64,000 nucleotides of DNA, from assembly GCA_963814985.1 (NCBI GenBank), contig CAWFFV010000013.1:408885-472884 (forward strand), given 5' to 3'. The DNA is from CAWFFV01 sp963814985. Lineage in GTDB: Bacteria; Chloroflexota; Ktedonobacteria; Ktedonobacterales; Ktedonobacteraceae. Made by a program: the position numbers and the translations under genes. The notes beneath the pieces are model-generated. The model saw only the letters and a list, made by a program, of their open reading frames with translations. It made no database searches and had not been told where the DNA came from. Below are positions 1 through 10,078 of the stretch, piece after piece. Every line of letters begins with the position of its first letter. Position 1 is the first letter of the stretch.

Positions 1-35
1 ACCAACAAAACAGTGACTATGGCGCTTCACTGGCC

Positions 36-112
36 GTTTAGTGTGGGGTTTGTTGCCCATAGCGAAGGTTGCGCCGCAACCTTCGCTATGGGCAACAAAC
101 CCCACACTAAAC
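36..112. repeat. 77-bp perfect palindrome (intergenic repeat family)
   Basis: The two arms begin GTTTAGTGTGGGG and are perfectly complementary around a single unpaired base at 74, so the RNA or a single DNA strand would form a long hairpin. It is followed by the flank GAGTGAGCCACCGCAGGTGG, which also occurs at other copies of this family in the window (near 3700, 25,990 and 30,050). Nothing else is visible in 1-294 apart from the upstream region of the ABC operon and the ribosome site AAGGGGGTG before 295. Confidence 0.8.
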
Positions 113-294
113 AGGAGTGAGCCACCGCAGGTGGCGAGCAGACCCGAGGAATTAAGAGATATTTTCCCTTTTTGTGACGTATTATATTAAGTGTTAGCTT
201 AGCTGGTACTGAGAAGATCAATATCGATCTTTACAAGTGTAAAAAGTTACTCGTATGATTTGAGCGTAGAGTCCACATAAGGGGGTGTCAGAGC

Positions 295-1307
295 ATGGCT
301 ACCATTGTCTTCAACCAGATCACCAAGCAGTATCCCGGTGCTCGTCATCCTGCTGTTGATGCTGTCTCCTTTGAAGTACCAGAGGGAAGTACCTGTATGC
401 TGGTAGGAACTTCTGGCTCTGGCAAAACAACGTTGTTGCGCATGGTTAATCGTATGATAGAGCCAACTTCGGGGAAGATTATCATTAATGGAAAGAATGT
501 CCTCGAAGGAAAATCCCATTCAATTACGTCGCCGCATCGGGTACGTAATTCAGCAGGTTGGTCTCTTTCCCCATATGACCATTGCTGAGAATGTTCGTGT
601 GACTGCTGAGATCGCTGGTGGTCTGGACAAAATCACGATTGGCGGCTCGCGTCGATGAACTCTTAGAACTCGTTGGTCTGCCTCCTGCCGAGTATCGGAA
701 ACGTTTCCCACGCCAACTCTCTGGCGGACAGCAACAGCGTGTGGGGCTGGCCCGTGCTCTGGCAACTGATCCCGCCATCTTGCTCATGGATGAACCTTTT
801 GGTGCTCTCGATGCTATCACCCGCGCACGTATGCAGGACGAGTTGCTACGTGTGCAACGTGATGTACATAAAACTATTGTCTTTGTTTCACATGATATCG
901 AAGAGGCGTTCAAGCTGGGAGATCAAATTGCGGTGCTTACTGAGGGGAAGCTGGTACAGCTAGGCTCACCAGTCGATTTGTTAGCACGGCCCGCCAACGA
1001 TTTCGTGCGTAAGCTGGTGGGAGCCGACAGTATTCTCCGTCAGCTCCAATATTTGCCGGTTTCTGATGCTATGGATACAAGACCTGATGCTGTATCTTCG
1101 GCACACTGGGGAGACGTTCCATCTTGCTCTGCTGATGCAACATTGCTCGAAGCCTTGTTAAAACTGATTGAAACCAACGCCCCTGCTCTTGCAGTACAAG
1201 CCCCAGATACTCACCAACATCTCGGATATGTTACTCTCCCCAGCATTAACCGCGAAATCATTCAAGTGCACAGCCACAAAACCATCCAGCAAGAGACAAA
1301 GATATAG
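295..1307 (+). CDS. opuCA: Osmoprotectant ABC transporter ATPase, OpuCA/ProV-like, two frameshifts
   Basis: ATP-binding subunit that would power glycine-betaine/choline-type uptake with the permeases and binding protein downstream. Visible: Walker A GTSGSGKTT, signature LSGGQQQR, Walker B ILLMDEPFGALD and H-loop FVSHD, then a C-terminal stretch with weak CBS-like character. The ATG at 295 follows AAGGGGGTG. The frame breaks near 505-512 (the run ggaaaatccc) and again near 611-618. Reading through both breaks restores the expected IGYVIQQVGLFPHMTIAEN and RVDELLELVGL segments. First gene of a four-gene operon. Family assignment is strong. Whether it is a pseudogene or a sequencing error cannot be told from the sequence. 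Confidence 0.85.
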
Positions 1308-1358
1308 ATCATCCAGATTCACTTTGCATCTGTAAACAGATTTATCATAAGGAGTGCC

Positions 1359-2016
1359 ATGAGATATCTGCTCAGTCCCTATAACTATGATCTAACTGAC
1401 CCTGGCAGCATTCCAAATCTCATTTTGCAACATCTGTACCTGGTTGGAATAGCTATGCTCATTTCACTGATCATAGCTATTCCTTTGGGGATATTCATTG
1501 CACGCTATCGCCAATTTTACTTTCCAGTGATCACGTTCGCGGGTCTGCTCTACACTATCCCTGGAGTTGCATTGATAGGTGTACTCATCACTATCACCCA
1601 TTTGAGCCCTGCAACAGTTATCATCCCACTTGTACTGTATACCCAACTGATCCTGATTCGTAATACGGCAGCGGCCATCAAGGGTATTGATCCATTGCTC
1701 ATCGAAGTCGGACGAGCTATGGGGATGAATCCCACGCAGGTTCTCTTCCGCGTCACTTTACCGCTGGCGATGCCTGTGATTATGGCTGGTATTCGCATTG
1801 CTACTGTGACAACGGTTGGTATTGCGTCATTAGCTTCTCTGGCTGGACAGGGTGGATTAGGAGATCTCATCTTCAACAATATCACTACTCCCGATAGAGA
1901 GGCCGTGATTGCTGGAGCAATTCTTATGGCACTCTGTTGCTATTATTGCTGATCTGCTCCTACTAGGAGTGCAGATAGCCCTTAATCGTGGGCGTAGTGC
2001 TCTATCGGTTGCATAG
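1359..2016 (+). CDS. opuCB: Osmoprotectant ABC transporter permease (OpuCB-like), 3' frameshift
   Basis: Inner-membrane permease with about five hydrophobic segments and the binding-protein-dependent permease EAA loop (EVGRAMGMNPTQVLFRVTLP), which contacts the ATPase. The uninterrupted frame stops at 1952, but from about 1932 the next frame continues IIADLLLLGVQIALNRG to a stop at 2014-2016. That is the normal end of this family, so a single indel near 1931-1936 truncates it. It lies 51 bp after the ATPase gene and 17 bp before the second permease, as in OpuC-type operons with two permeases. Confidence 0.88.
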
Positions 2017-2033
2017 AAGAGGGGAAATACGCT

Positions 2034-2696
2034 ATGGACGTGCTGCAATTTATACAAGATCCAACCAATGATTTTCCAGGACATACCATTGCATATCTCC
2101 AGATATGCGGATTTTCAATCCTTCTGGCGATCATCATTGGAGTAACGCTTGGGGTTGCTGTCTCACGCAACGCACTGCTGGCATTTATCGCTGTAAACCT
2201 CAGTGGCCTGATGCGCGCTATTCCGGTTATCGCGTTTCTGATTGCAGCCCTACCTTACCTTGGCACCGGATTCAAGCCCACAGTCGTAGCCCTGATTGTA
2301 CTGGGTATCCCACCGATCTTACTCAATACCTATACAAGCATTCGCAGTATTGATCCTGCAATGATCGATGCTGCCAAAGGTATGGGAATGACGACCTGGC
2401 AGATTATCGCACGTATCCAGACGCCGCTGGTATTGCCAATTATTGCCGCTGGTGTTCGCACTTCTGCCGTGCAAATCGTGGCAACAGCGACACTGGCCGC
2501 AATTATTAACGCTGGTGGTTATGGTGAATACATCATCGACGGCGTCAACAGACTTAACAATACAGCAATCCTGGCTGGCGCAATCCCTGTGGCTGTGCTG
2601 GCAATGATGATAGAAGTGTTTATGAGCTGGCTACAGCGTATCCTGACCCCTGCTGGTCTTCGTGAGCAAGGGAAGGTTGAGGTAGCCCGTACATAA
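2034..2696 (+). CDS. opuCD: Osmoprotectant ABC transporter permease (OpuCD-like)
   Basis: Second permease of the transporter, 220 residues, intact. Several membrane segments (for example ISGFSILLAIIIG-type and AVLAMMIEVFMSWL) surround the EAA loop DAAKGMGMTTWQIIARIQTP. The ATG is preceded by AGAGGGGAAA at a suitable distance. It resembles the upstream permease, in line with a heterodimeric channel formed by two homologous subunits. The substrate is probably a quaternary amine, inferred from family only. Confidence 0.9.
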   Translation: MDVLQFIQDPTNDFPGHTIAYLQICGFSILLAIIIGVTLGVAVSRNALLAFIAVNLSGLMRAIPVIAFLIAALPYLGTGFKPTVVALIVLGIPPILLNTYTSIRSIDPAMIDAAKGMGMTTWQIIARIQTPLVLPIIAAGVRTSAVQIVATATLAAIINAGGYGEYIIDGVNRLNNTAILAGAIPVAVLAMMIEVFMSWLQRILTPAGLREQGKVEVART

Positions 2697-2755
2697 TGCA
2701 CGAGTTGTAATACTGTATTTTGTCTCTTCTATTTACTTTCCTGAAGGAGGAAGAT

Positions 2756-3691
2756 ATGACTTCCCAAACCAATTCTTTACGAACAAAATTCCTTGCACTC
2801 CTGGTACTCATACCACTGTTTCTGCTAGCAGCATGTGGGTCCACGAGTACTACTCCTAGTACCCCGGCGGTCCAATTGACCGTAGGGAGCAAAAAAGATC
2901 TGGAGGCTCAACTCATTGCTAAGCTATACAGCTTATTACTGACGAAAGCTGGCTTTAATGTCAAGGAGGCCTCTCCAGGTACAACTCCCATTGTTCTGGC
3001 AGCGATCAAGAATGGTGATATTGACCTCTATCCCGAATTCACTTCTACTGGTCTGAATGCCCTGAACATCAATCCAACCCTTGATCCACAGAAGGATTAT
3101 CAAAACGTCAAATCTGGCTTTGAGAAGCAATTCCAGATCACATGGTTGGATGTCTCACCCTTGAACGATACGTATGCTCTGTGCACAACGAAGGACAGGG
3201 CACAACAGCTTGGGATTACGACCATCTCGCAGGCTCTACCGAAACTCTCGCAGTTGACATTGGCCCTTCCAAGCGATAGTCTCTACGTTCTGGATTTTCT
3301 GAAGACCGCCTATGGTATTGATCAGAAGAGTTTCAAGGCTATACAGAAAGTTGACTACGCTATCGGTTTTGATTCGGTTTCCAACAAACAGGCCGATCTC
3401 AATTTCTGCTACTCGACAGATGTCACCATTTCACAGAAGAATTTTGTGGTTCTGCAAGACGACAAAAATGCTTTCCCGGCTTACAATCCAGCCCCAATCG
3501 TTCGCGATAAGGTCCTGGCAGCCAATCCTAAGATTAAGGATGCACTGAACCCACTTGCACCGTTGCTGACCAATGAGGTAAGTCTCTCACTGCAAAAGCA
3601 GGTACTCGATCAACAGGCAGGTGGTATGTCTCTTACCCAGGCTATAAAGATAGTTGCCACCAATTTCCTGAAGAGCAAGGGATTATTGTAA
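2756..3691 (+). CDS. opuCC: Osmoprotectant ABC transporter substrate-binding lipoprotein (OpuCC/ProX-like)
   Basis: Extracytoplasmic binding protein that delivers the osmolyte to the permeases. The ATG at 2756 follows a strong GAAGGAGGAAGAT site and is preferred to the in-frame start at 2720. The N-terminus is a lipoprotein signal: basic residues, a hydrophobic core (FLALLVLIPLFLL) and lipobox LLAAC, with Cys at about residue 28 as the lipid-modified residue. The mature part has the OpuAC features VGSKKDLEAQLIAKLYSLLL and the DLYPEFTSTG segment typical of this superfamily. Intact, about 311 residues, last gene of the operon. Confidence 0.92.
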   Translation: MTSQTNSLRTKFLALLVLIPLFLLAACGSTSTTPSTPAVQLTVGSKKDLEAQLIAKLYSLLLTKAGFNVKEASPGTTPIVLAAIKNGDIDLYPEFTSTGLNALNINPTLDPQKDYQNVKSGFEKQFQITWLDVSPLNDTYALCTTKDRAQQLGITTISQALPKLSQLTLALPSDSLYVLDFLKTAYGIDQKSFKAIQKVDYAIGFDSVSNKQADLNFCYSTDVTISQKNFVVLQDDKNAFPAYNPAPIVRDKVLAANPKIKDALNPLAPLLTNEVSLSLQKQVLDQQAGGMSLTQAIKIVATNFLKSKGLL

Positions 3692-3729
3692 TTCTTCAGG
3701 TCTCTCACCACCTGCGGTGGCTCGCTCTT

Positions 3730-3784
3730 GTTTTGTGGTCAGTAGCATGGTTTGCGCTGCAAACCATGCTACTGACCACAAAAC
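3730..3784. repeat. 55-bp palindromic intergenic repeat
   Basis: Perfect arms starting GTTTTGTGGTCAGTAGCATG around a 3-base centre. The upstream flank ACCACCTGCGGTGGCTCGCT and the downstream GCGAAG...GCTGAGAAATCAG are shared with other copies. It sits just past the stop codon of the binding-protein gene and could act as a terminator or a transcript-end stabiliser. Confidence 0.8.
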
Positions 3785-3862
3785 AGCCTGCGAAGTGCTG
3801 TAAATGCTGAGAAATCAGAAAAAAGGTGTAACGGCTCTGGCTCTCGCTGCTTGTAGTGGTCC

Positions 3863-3926
3863 GCAAACTATTTTATGTGGGTGGCATGGTTTGCGCTGCA
3901 AACCATGCCACCCACATATAGTTTGC
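3863..3926. repeat. 64-bp palindromic intergenic repeat
   Basis: Near-perfect arms starting GCAAACTATTTTATGTGG and ending CACATATAGTTTGC, followed by GCGAAGCGTCGGCGCTGAGA. Its core differs from the copy 80 bp upstream except for the central GCATGGTTTGCGC block. It lies between the convergent ABC operon and dehydrogenase gene. Confidence 0.75.
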
Positions 3927-3946
3927 GAAGCGTCGGCGCTGAGAAA

Positions 3947-4954
3947 TCAGAAAAAGCGAGATGAAGCGTTCTCTGGAACCAGCACGATCTTCCCAAAGCC
4001 CTGTTTTGCCTCAATGCGCTCATGTGCCTCTCTTGCCTGCTGCAAAGGCAAAACTGCATCGATCACAGGCTGAAATGTGCCATCTGCAAACAAGCTCAAC
4101 ACTATTGCCATATCACCCTGACGAATAGTGCCAAACGATCCTTTGATCGTCCCACGCTTCATGATCAGATCCATCACATTCACCTCAGCCACATCACCGC
4201 TCAGTGTACCTACACAAACAATACGCCCACCAGTTGCCAGCATATCGAGAGAGGACTGCAACGTCCTCCGTCCGACAAGGTCGAGTACAAAGGTTGCACC
4301 CTGCCCACCAGTTGCCTCCATAACTTGCTGCACCATATCCGGGGCATGGCGGTCAATCACCAGATTAGCTCCCAAGGCGTGTAGCCGCTCCATCTTACTG
4401 TTATCGCTGATGCAAATAACCTGGGCATTTTTCCAGCGTGCAATCTGTAAAGCAGACGTTCCTACACCACTCGATGCGGCATGAATAACAATACGTTCGG
4501 CTTCTCCAAACTGTTCGGTATAGAAGAGAGCAATCCATGCAGTTGTGAAGGCAAGCCCGATACTGGCGGCTTTGACATAGCTTAACCCATCAGGAATAAG
4601 GTAGAGTTGATCAGCAGGTAATGTCGTATATTCGGCATAGGCTCCGTTGCGTTCACGCCCAAGTGCCTCAAAGGTTGCCACTACACGATCACCGATGTGC
4701 CAACCAGTTACATCCTCGCCGAGTTGTACAATTTCTCCTGCAACATCCATCCCCAGGATATGTGGCAATGCTTTCTGAATAAAAAACTGGCCTGTCCGGT
4801 GAAAAATATCTGTATGGTTTATCGTTGCTGCATGAACGCGTAGTAAGATCTCGTTGGCAGCAGGTTTGGGTGTTGGGGTAGTTTCATAACGCAAGACATC
4901 GGGATCGCCTCGTTCATGCATCACAGCGGCATGCATTGTATCGGGTATAGGCAT
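3947..4954 (-). CDS. Zinc-independent quinone oxidoreductase / medium-chain dehydrogenase
   Basis: NADPH-dependent MDR-superfamily enzyme, about 335 residues, intact. An N-terminal GroES-like domain (VHAATINHTDIFHRTGQF, HILGMDVAGEI) is followed by a Rossmann fold with the glycine motif HAASSGVGTSALQIAR near residue 160. The structural and catalytic zinc cysteines of alcohol dehydrogenases are missing, which favours the quinone reductase/zeta-crystallin branch. The substrate is unknown. It stands alone between repeats, and the start ATG follows AAAAGGAGAAAAA-type sequence on the minus strand. Confidence 0.87.
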   Translation of the reverse strand: MPIPDTMHAAVMHERGDPDVLRYETTPTPKPAANEILLRVHAATINHTDIFHRTGQFFIQKALPHILGMDVAGEIVQLGEDVTGWHIGDRVVATFEALGRERNGAYAEYTTLPADQLYLIPDGLSYVKAASIGLAFTTAWIALFYTEQFGEAERIVIHAASSGVGTSALQIARWKNAQVICISDNSKMERLHALGANLVIDRHAPDMVQQVMEATGGQGATFVLDLVGRRTLQSSLDMLATGGRIVCVGTLSGDVAEVNVMDLIMKRGTIKGSFGTIRQGDMAIVLSLFADGTFQPVIDAVLPLQQAREAHERIEAKQGFGKIVLVPENASSRFF

Positions 4955-5134
4955 CTTTTTCTCCTTTTGCTAGAGTTTCTGGCAGATCTATTTTTATGAT
5001 TCCTCAGCGCCAGAGACGCTTCGCAAGGCGTTTTGTGTGGGTTATGTTGCTACTGGAGGTTGCGGAAAATTCACCCTTACTCCGATCTTGACATCCCGCA
5101 TTATCGCCCACGAGCCATCGCGGTGGCTCGCGAA

Positions 5135-5571
5135 TCAGAGTAAAGAACAAGCTTTAAAATCAACCGCCGCATCAATAGCTTCTGTACATGGTGAAATCAC
5201 TTCAGCGACAATACACAGATACTCAATAGCTATCTGTTTTGTACCAACATCATGACAGGTCGCATCCCACGAGAGAGTTACATGCTGGATGTGCAAATAG
5301 CGTGAGGCAGAAAGTTGTACACGCACATCCGAATTGACTACACTGTGCCCATGGTATTTTACGTGGCTCCACTCTAGAGCATTCCAGCAATGTTATTTGC
5401 AATAACTTGGAGTGGTCGGGTGTACAGTTCAAGAAGTGCAAGTGCCATTCTGAGCGTACCGTCAATAATCATTCGTAGCGAACACTCTTCACGGTAATGA
5501 TCGTTAGTGGCAAAATAATCCTCAATGTAGTATGGGTATTCTGGCAAAGCCGATCCAGTGCTTCTTGACAC
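5135..5571 (-). pseudogene. Hypothetical protein, frameshifted
   Basis: Two minus-strand segments in different frames appear to belong to one protein. The N-terminal part ends RPLQVIANNIAGML at about 5374. The other frame resumes with WSHVKYHGHSVVNSDVRVQL and continues to 5135. The join needs one indel near 5373. I do not recognise the family and see no motif or membrane segment. The 5' end could lie upstream of 5571. A partial palindromic repeat (5005-5130, left arm only) borders it on the 3' side. Confidence 0.35.
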
Positions 5572-5813
5572 TCCTCTTTGTTTCCTGTTTCATATGCCTG
5601 TGGAGAGCACTAGCTCGTTTCGTTCATTTGTAACCTACGTCCTATTCTACCATGTGCATCCACAAAGAATTTGCTTATATTTTCCTGCTGTCTGACAGTG
5701 AACTCATTTCCTCATCTGTCACCTAAAGCAGACCCACAACGTGAGAGAAGAGATCAGAGAAAAAACACGTCTACCTCTGCGATGATAGACAATCTCAAGA
5801 AAGGAGCATGCAC

Positions 5814-6071
5814 ATGACAACACAATGCCGCCATCTTGACCAGGTCAGAGAGGTCACACCCGGTACAAAAGGTTGCCAGGAGTGTTTGCAAATGGGAGAT
5901 ACCTGGGTCCATCTGCGTGAGTGTCTAATCTGTGGCCATGTCGGTTGCTGCAATTCCTCGAAGAATAAACACGCAACCAAACATTTTCATGCCACCGGGC
6001 ATCCGATCATCAAGTCCTTTGAACCTGGTGAAACCTGGCGGTGGTGCTATGTTGACCAGTTGATGGTATAG
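5814..6071 (+). CDS. UBP-type zinc finger protein
   Basis: Small protein of about 85 residues built almost entirely of one ZnF-UBP domain: Cys and His ligands in CRHLDQV, CQECLQMG, CLICGHVGCC, then HATKHFHATGHPI. In eukaryotes this fold binds the C-terminal tail of ubiquitin. Stand-alone bacterial copies are common in actinobacteria and chloroflexi, and their role is unknown. The second ATG (5814) is chosen because AAGGAG ends 7 bases before it, whereas the ATG at 5808 would leave only one base of spacing. Confidence 0.85.
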   Translation: MTTQCRHLDQVREVTPGTKGCQECLQMGDTWVHLRECLICGHVGCCNSSKNKHATKHFHATGHPIIKSFEPGETWRWCYVDQLMV

Positions 6072-6103
6072 TCGCCATTCTATGTCAGAGAAGAGAGAAT
6101 AGC

Positions 6104-7024
6104 ATGAACAAGATAACTCAGACAAGCAAAGGGGAGACGCTTGATATTTGGCCGGCTTTGCCATTAGAAGCGTGGAAGCAGACATATGAAACACTGCACA
6201 TGTGGACACAGATCGTTGGGAAGGTGAGACTTGCACTGAGTCCACATATCAACCACTGGTGGCAGGCCACCTTCTATGTGACCCCGCGTGGAATAACAAC
6301 GTCTCCTATTCCCTATCACTCCCGCATCTTTGAGGTTCAGTTTGACTTTATTGATCACAATCTTATCATTCTCAGTAGCGATGGTGCTAGCAAAGCCATG
6401 CCTCTAATCCCACGTTCAGTTGCGGATTTTTATCAGGAATTTATGGCGATGCTTCGCTCTCTCGATATTCACGTCACTATCAACACGGTACCCAGTGAAG
6501 TGGAACATCCTATCCCGTTTGAGCAAGATCAGGTGCATGCTTCCTATGATCCGGCATACGTCCATCGCTTCTGGAGTGCTTTAGTACAAATTGATACTGT
6601 TTTCAAGAAATTTCGTTCTCGCTTTATCGGGAAGAGTAGCCCCGTTCACTTTTTCTGGGGGAGCTTCGACATGGCAGTGACACGTTTTTCAGGACGGCGT
6701 GCACCCGAGCGACCAGGAGCAGATCGGATCACGCGAGAAGCCTACTCTCATGAAGTGATCAGTTGTGGGTTCTGGCCTGGCGGTGGAAAGATCACAGCAC
6801 CCGCTTTCTACTGCTATGCTTCCCCGGAACCGTCTGGACTCAAGACCGCGTCGATTCGTCCTAGTTCTGCCTTTTACGATACTGACCTGGGAGAGTTCTT
6901 GCTCATGTACGATGATGTGCGACAGGCAAACTCCCCGGAACAGGAACTCCTGGATTTTCTGCAAAGCACCTATGAAGCCGCCGCTACGTTAGCTCAGTGG
7001 GATCGACAAGCATTGGAGCGGTAA
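6104..7024 (+). CDS. DUF5996 family protein
   Basis: Intact protein of 306 residues that begins LDIWPALPLEAWKQTYETLHMWTQIVGKVRL and contains HINHWWQATFYVTPRGITT, the conserved opening of the DUF5996 family. A later block HFFWGSFDMAVTRFSGR and YCYASPEP is also family-typical. It looks soluble and cytosolic, with no signal peptide or membrane segment. Function is unknown. It is 6 bp upstream of the MFS exporter reading frame and could be cotranscribed with it. Confidence 0.85.
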   Translation: MNKITQTSKGETLDIWPALPLEAWKQTYETLHMWTQIVGKVRLALSPHINHWWQATFYVTPRGITTSPIPYHSRIFEVQFDFIDHNLIILSSDGASKAMPLIPRSVADFYQEFMAMLRSLDIHVTINTVPSEVEHPIPFEQDQVHASYDPAYVHRFWSALVQIDTVFKKFRSRFIGKSSPVHFFWGSFDMAVTRFSGRRAPERPGADRITREAYSHEVISCGFWPGGGKITAPAFYCYASPEPSGLKTASIRPSSAFYDTDLGEFLLMYDDVRQANSPEQELLDFLQSTYEAAATLAQWDRQALER

Positions 7025-7066
7025 ACTTGTTTGACCCAGAAATTCAGGAATAAAAGGTATGAAGAG

Positions 7067-8674
7067 ATGATCAACTCTGTGAAATCGCCATGCGACGAAG
7101 GAGTGATCCGATCAGCCCCTGTTGCTGCTCATTGCCAGGGAAGTGGATTATGGATACTTGTAGCAACGATTCTTGGGTCGAGCATGGCCTTCATTGATGG
7201 CTCAGTAGTCAATATTGCGCTACCAGTGGTACAGAGAGAACTTAACGCAACGTCTATCGATGTGCAGTGGGTCATGGAAGCGTATTTGCTCTTTCTCTCT
7301 GCATTTCTTCTCGTTGGTGGATCGTTGGGTGACCATCTTGGACGTCGGCGCGTTTTTGCCTGTGGTATTGCCATCTTCACTCTTGCCTCTATCTGGTGTG
7401 GTCTCTCAGCTAATGTGAGCCAACTGATTGTTGCGCGAGGCGTCCAGGGATTGGGCGGCGCGTTGCTCGTACCGGGTAGTCTGTCCATCATCAGCGCTTC
7501 GTTCGATGGTGAGCAGCGCGGGTGGGCCATTGGTACCTGGTCAGGGTTTACAGCAGTTACCTCCGTTATCGGTCCGGTACTGGGAGGATGGCTTGTAGCT
7601 TTTGCCTCATGGCGCTGGATCTTCTTTATCAATGTGCCGCTGGCCGCGATTGTGCTTGTTGTCTTGTTCTGGCATGTGCCAGAGAGCCGTGACAAAGGTT
7701 TGAGTGGAGGGTTGCGTGAGCTGGATTGGCAAGGCACATCATTGGTAACACTTGGACTTGCTGGCATTGTGTATGGGTTGATCGAAGCGGGCACCCTTGG
7801 CCTGGATCACCCGCTCGTTCTGGGTGTCCTTGCCATCGGCGTGATTGCCCTGGTAGCGTTTCTCTTCGTCGAAGCGCATGTTCAACATCCGATAGTTCCG
7901 CTTAGCCTATTCCGTTCGCGTACGTTCAGCGGAGCCAATCTCCTCACCTTGCTGCTGTATGCGGCCCTGGCGGCTACTGCTTATTTTCTCCCTTTCAACC
8001 TGATACAAGTACAAGGCTACTCTGACAGCTGCGGCTGGGGCAGCCCTGGCACCTTTCGCGCTTACCATGTTCCTGCTCTCACGCTGGGCGGCAGGGCTAA
8101 GAAAACGTTACGGTACAAAATTCCCACTCATTGTTGGGCCGATGGTAGCGGCAGTTGGTTTTGCTCTCTTTGCTATACCCGGCATTGGAGGCAGCTATTG
8201 GACGACCTTTTTCCCTCCGGTAATCGTGATGAGCCTTGGAATGACGATAACCGTTGCGCCTTTGACAACTACAGTGATGAGTGCCGTCGAACAACGCTAC
8301 TCTGGCACCGCCTCAGGTATCAACAATACAGTTTCTCGCACCGCAGGTCTGCTTGCTATCGCGGTTATGGGTATTGTGATGTTGAATATTTTCAGTAGTC
8401 ATCTCAAAAGTCAATTGAGGTTTATGAAGATCCCATCAGCCATACGACAGACGATCGAAGCGCAAAGTACGAATTTAGCCAGGCATCATAAATCCCTCAA
8501 GGAATGAGTAGCCATGCTCATGCACTCCTCAAACAAGCTATTGATAAATCGTTTTGTTAGTGGATTTCGCGTGGTGGTACTCGTCTGCTTCAGGGCTTGC
8601 GCTCTATCGGCGCGTTTATTGCATGGATCAGGATTGACGGCAAGAACCACAAAGACCTTCCTGCCAATTCATAA
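7067..8674 (+). pseudogene. MFS drug exporter, DHA2 (EmrB/QacA-like) family, several frameshifts
   Basis: Fourteen-helix-type proton antiporter. The first part reads IDGSVVNIALPVVQRELNA (motif D1), GSLGDHLGRRRVF (motif A) and VIGPVLGGWLV (motif C). The frame shifts near 8025 and continues as LAPFALTMFLLSRWAAGL through 8507. A further tail is recoverable only by changing frame several times: SHAHALLKQAIDKSF, VSGFRVVVLV, then WIRIDGKNHKDLPANS with a stop at 8672-8674. That makes at least four indels, so the gene is non-functional if the sequence is correct. ATG 7067 is the most plausible start, but its ribosome site is weak. Confidence 0.8.
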
Positions 8675-8811
8675 TATTCCCAACCCATACTCCTCATCAA
8701 AGTGTATGATATACTCCTATAATGGATTTATAAACCATTTTTAGGCGTGAAGGCCGTAATGGGGCAAAAGAAAGCACTTGTGTCAATAAATTCTAAAGGA
8801 GTACTTACACT

Positions 8812-10012
8812 TTGTTGAAGATCAACGCCACAAGCAAGAGCAATAAGGAATCCTTCAGGGAACCATCGTCTGCTCGTTCACTTCCTACTCGTTTCCGACG
8901 GCGACTGAAATCCTTCTCACTCTCCTTTTTCTCCTGTCAGTTCTCATTTTCTGTGGCCTTGGCGCTATAGGCTGGTACTTCTCAGATCAGGTTCTGCGTG
9001 TGACAAACTCCCCACCTTCCTATACACTCCTGATAATGAATGTTACTCCAAAGACGGTGACCATTCAGCGAACGAGCACAACCGAAATGCATGGCATCTA
9101 TGGCCTTGATTGGCATGATGGTTATGCAGTTGTTGGCGAGATTGTCGCTTCCAACGCTACCAGCGTAACGCGACAACTCATAGCGACGACAAAGCCTCTT
9201 GTCGCAGGATTACAGGTACATTGGAATAGCAATGTCTATGGGGACACACCTGCAAGTATTCTGGGCCTACACTATACCGATGTGGCCGTACCCGATCCTC
9301 TAGGACCAATGCCCGCATGGTTCCTGCCGGGGAAACTGCATACATGGGTGCTTATTGTCCATGGTCATGCGGGAACACGCGAGGAGGGACTGCGTGTCTT
9401 ACCCGTCTTAACCCAGTTGGGATTCCCTGTGCTTGATTTGTCTTACCGTAACGATACCAATGTGCCACGGAGTCCGGATGGGTTCTATCATCTGGGTGAT
9501 ACAGAATGGCGCGACCTTGAGGCGGGAGTGCAATATGCGCTTGCACATGGTGCTAATGATATTGTGCTCTATGGCTGGTCAATGGGTGGTGGCATTGTTG
9601 AGACATTCCTCCATCGCTCATCGTACACCAATCATGTGCGAGCTGTGATCCTCGACTCGCCAGCACTTGATTGGCACGCTATTCTTGATCTTCAGGCTCG
9701 TGCAGCGCCATTTGCCATCACTACTGGTCACCTGTGGTTGAGAAAATCATCACAATGCGCACTGGCATTGATTTCAACACACTCGATCAGGTCCGTTTGT
9801 CACGCAGCCTGACAACTCCAACACTTCTCTTCCATAGCGCGGATGATGCACTTGTGCCAGTAAGCTCAAGTGATGCGTTTGCTCAGGCCCGCCCTGATCT
9901 GGTAACCTACCACCGTGGGAGCGGTGCGCCTCATACACAGCTATGGAATATAGATATGAAAACCTATGATGCTACATTAAAAGCATTTCTCATCCGACAA
10001 ATGCATCTCTAA
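8812..10012 (+). CDS. Membrane-anchored alpha/beta hydrolase, frameshifted
   Basis: Serine-hydrolase-fold protein. The N-terminal region, in another frame before 9000, is basic and then hydrophobic (LLSVLIFCGLGAIGWYFSDQ), which suggests one membrane anchor. The hydrolase part has the oxyanion-side motif VLIVHGHAGTREEG, nucleophile elbow YGWSMGGG (Ser), and, after a frameshift near 9730, the acid region HSADDALVP and the catalytic-His region APHTQLWN. TTG at 8812 or 8815 follows AAAGGAG. There are at least two indels (around 8930 and 9730). Substrate unknown. Confidence 0.72.
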
Positions 10013-10078
10013 GGATGGTAGAAAAGTCGTTTGATGCCATACTGAACCAGAGCACACAGGGCAAGGGAGCAATTCGCA

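Noticed and set aside
220..294. Riboswitch upstream of the osmoprotectant operon
   Set aside because: The leader is short and AT-rich with no stable structure or terminator that I can see.
7129..7794. 221-codon minus-strand frame across the MFS gene
   Set aside because: Pro/Ser/Thr/Arg-rich mirror frame of a strongly recognisable MFS transporter on the plus strand.
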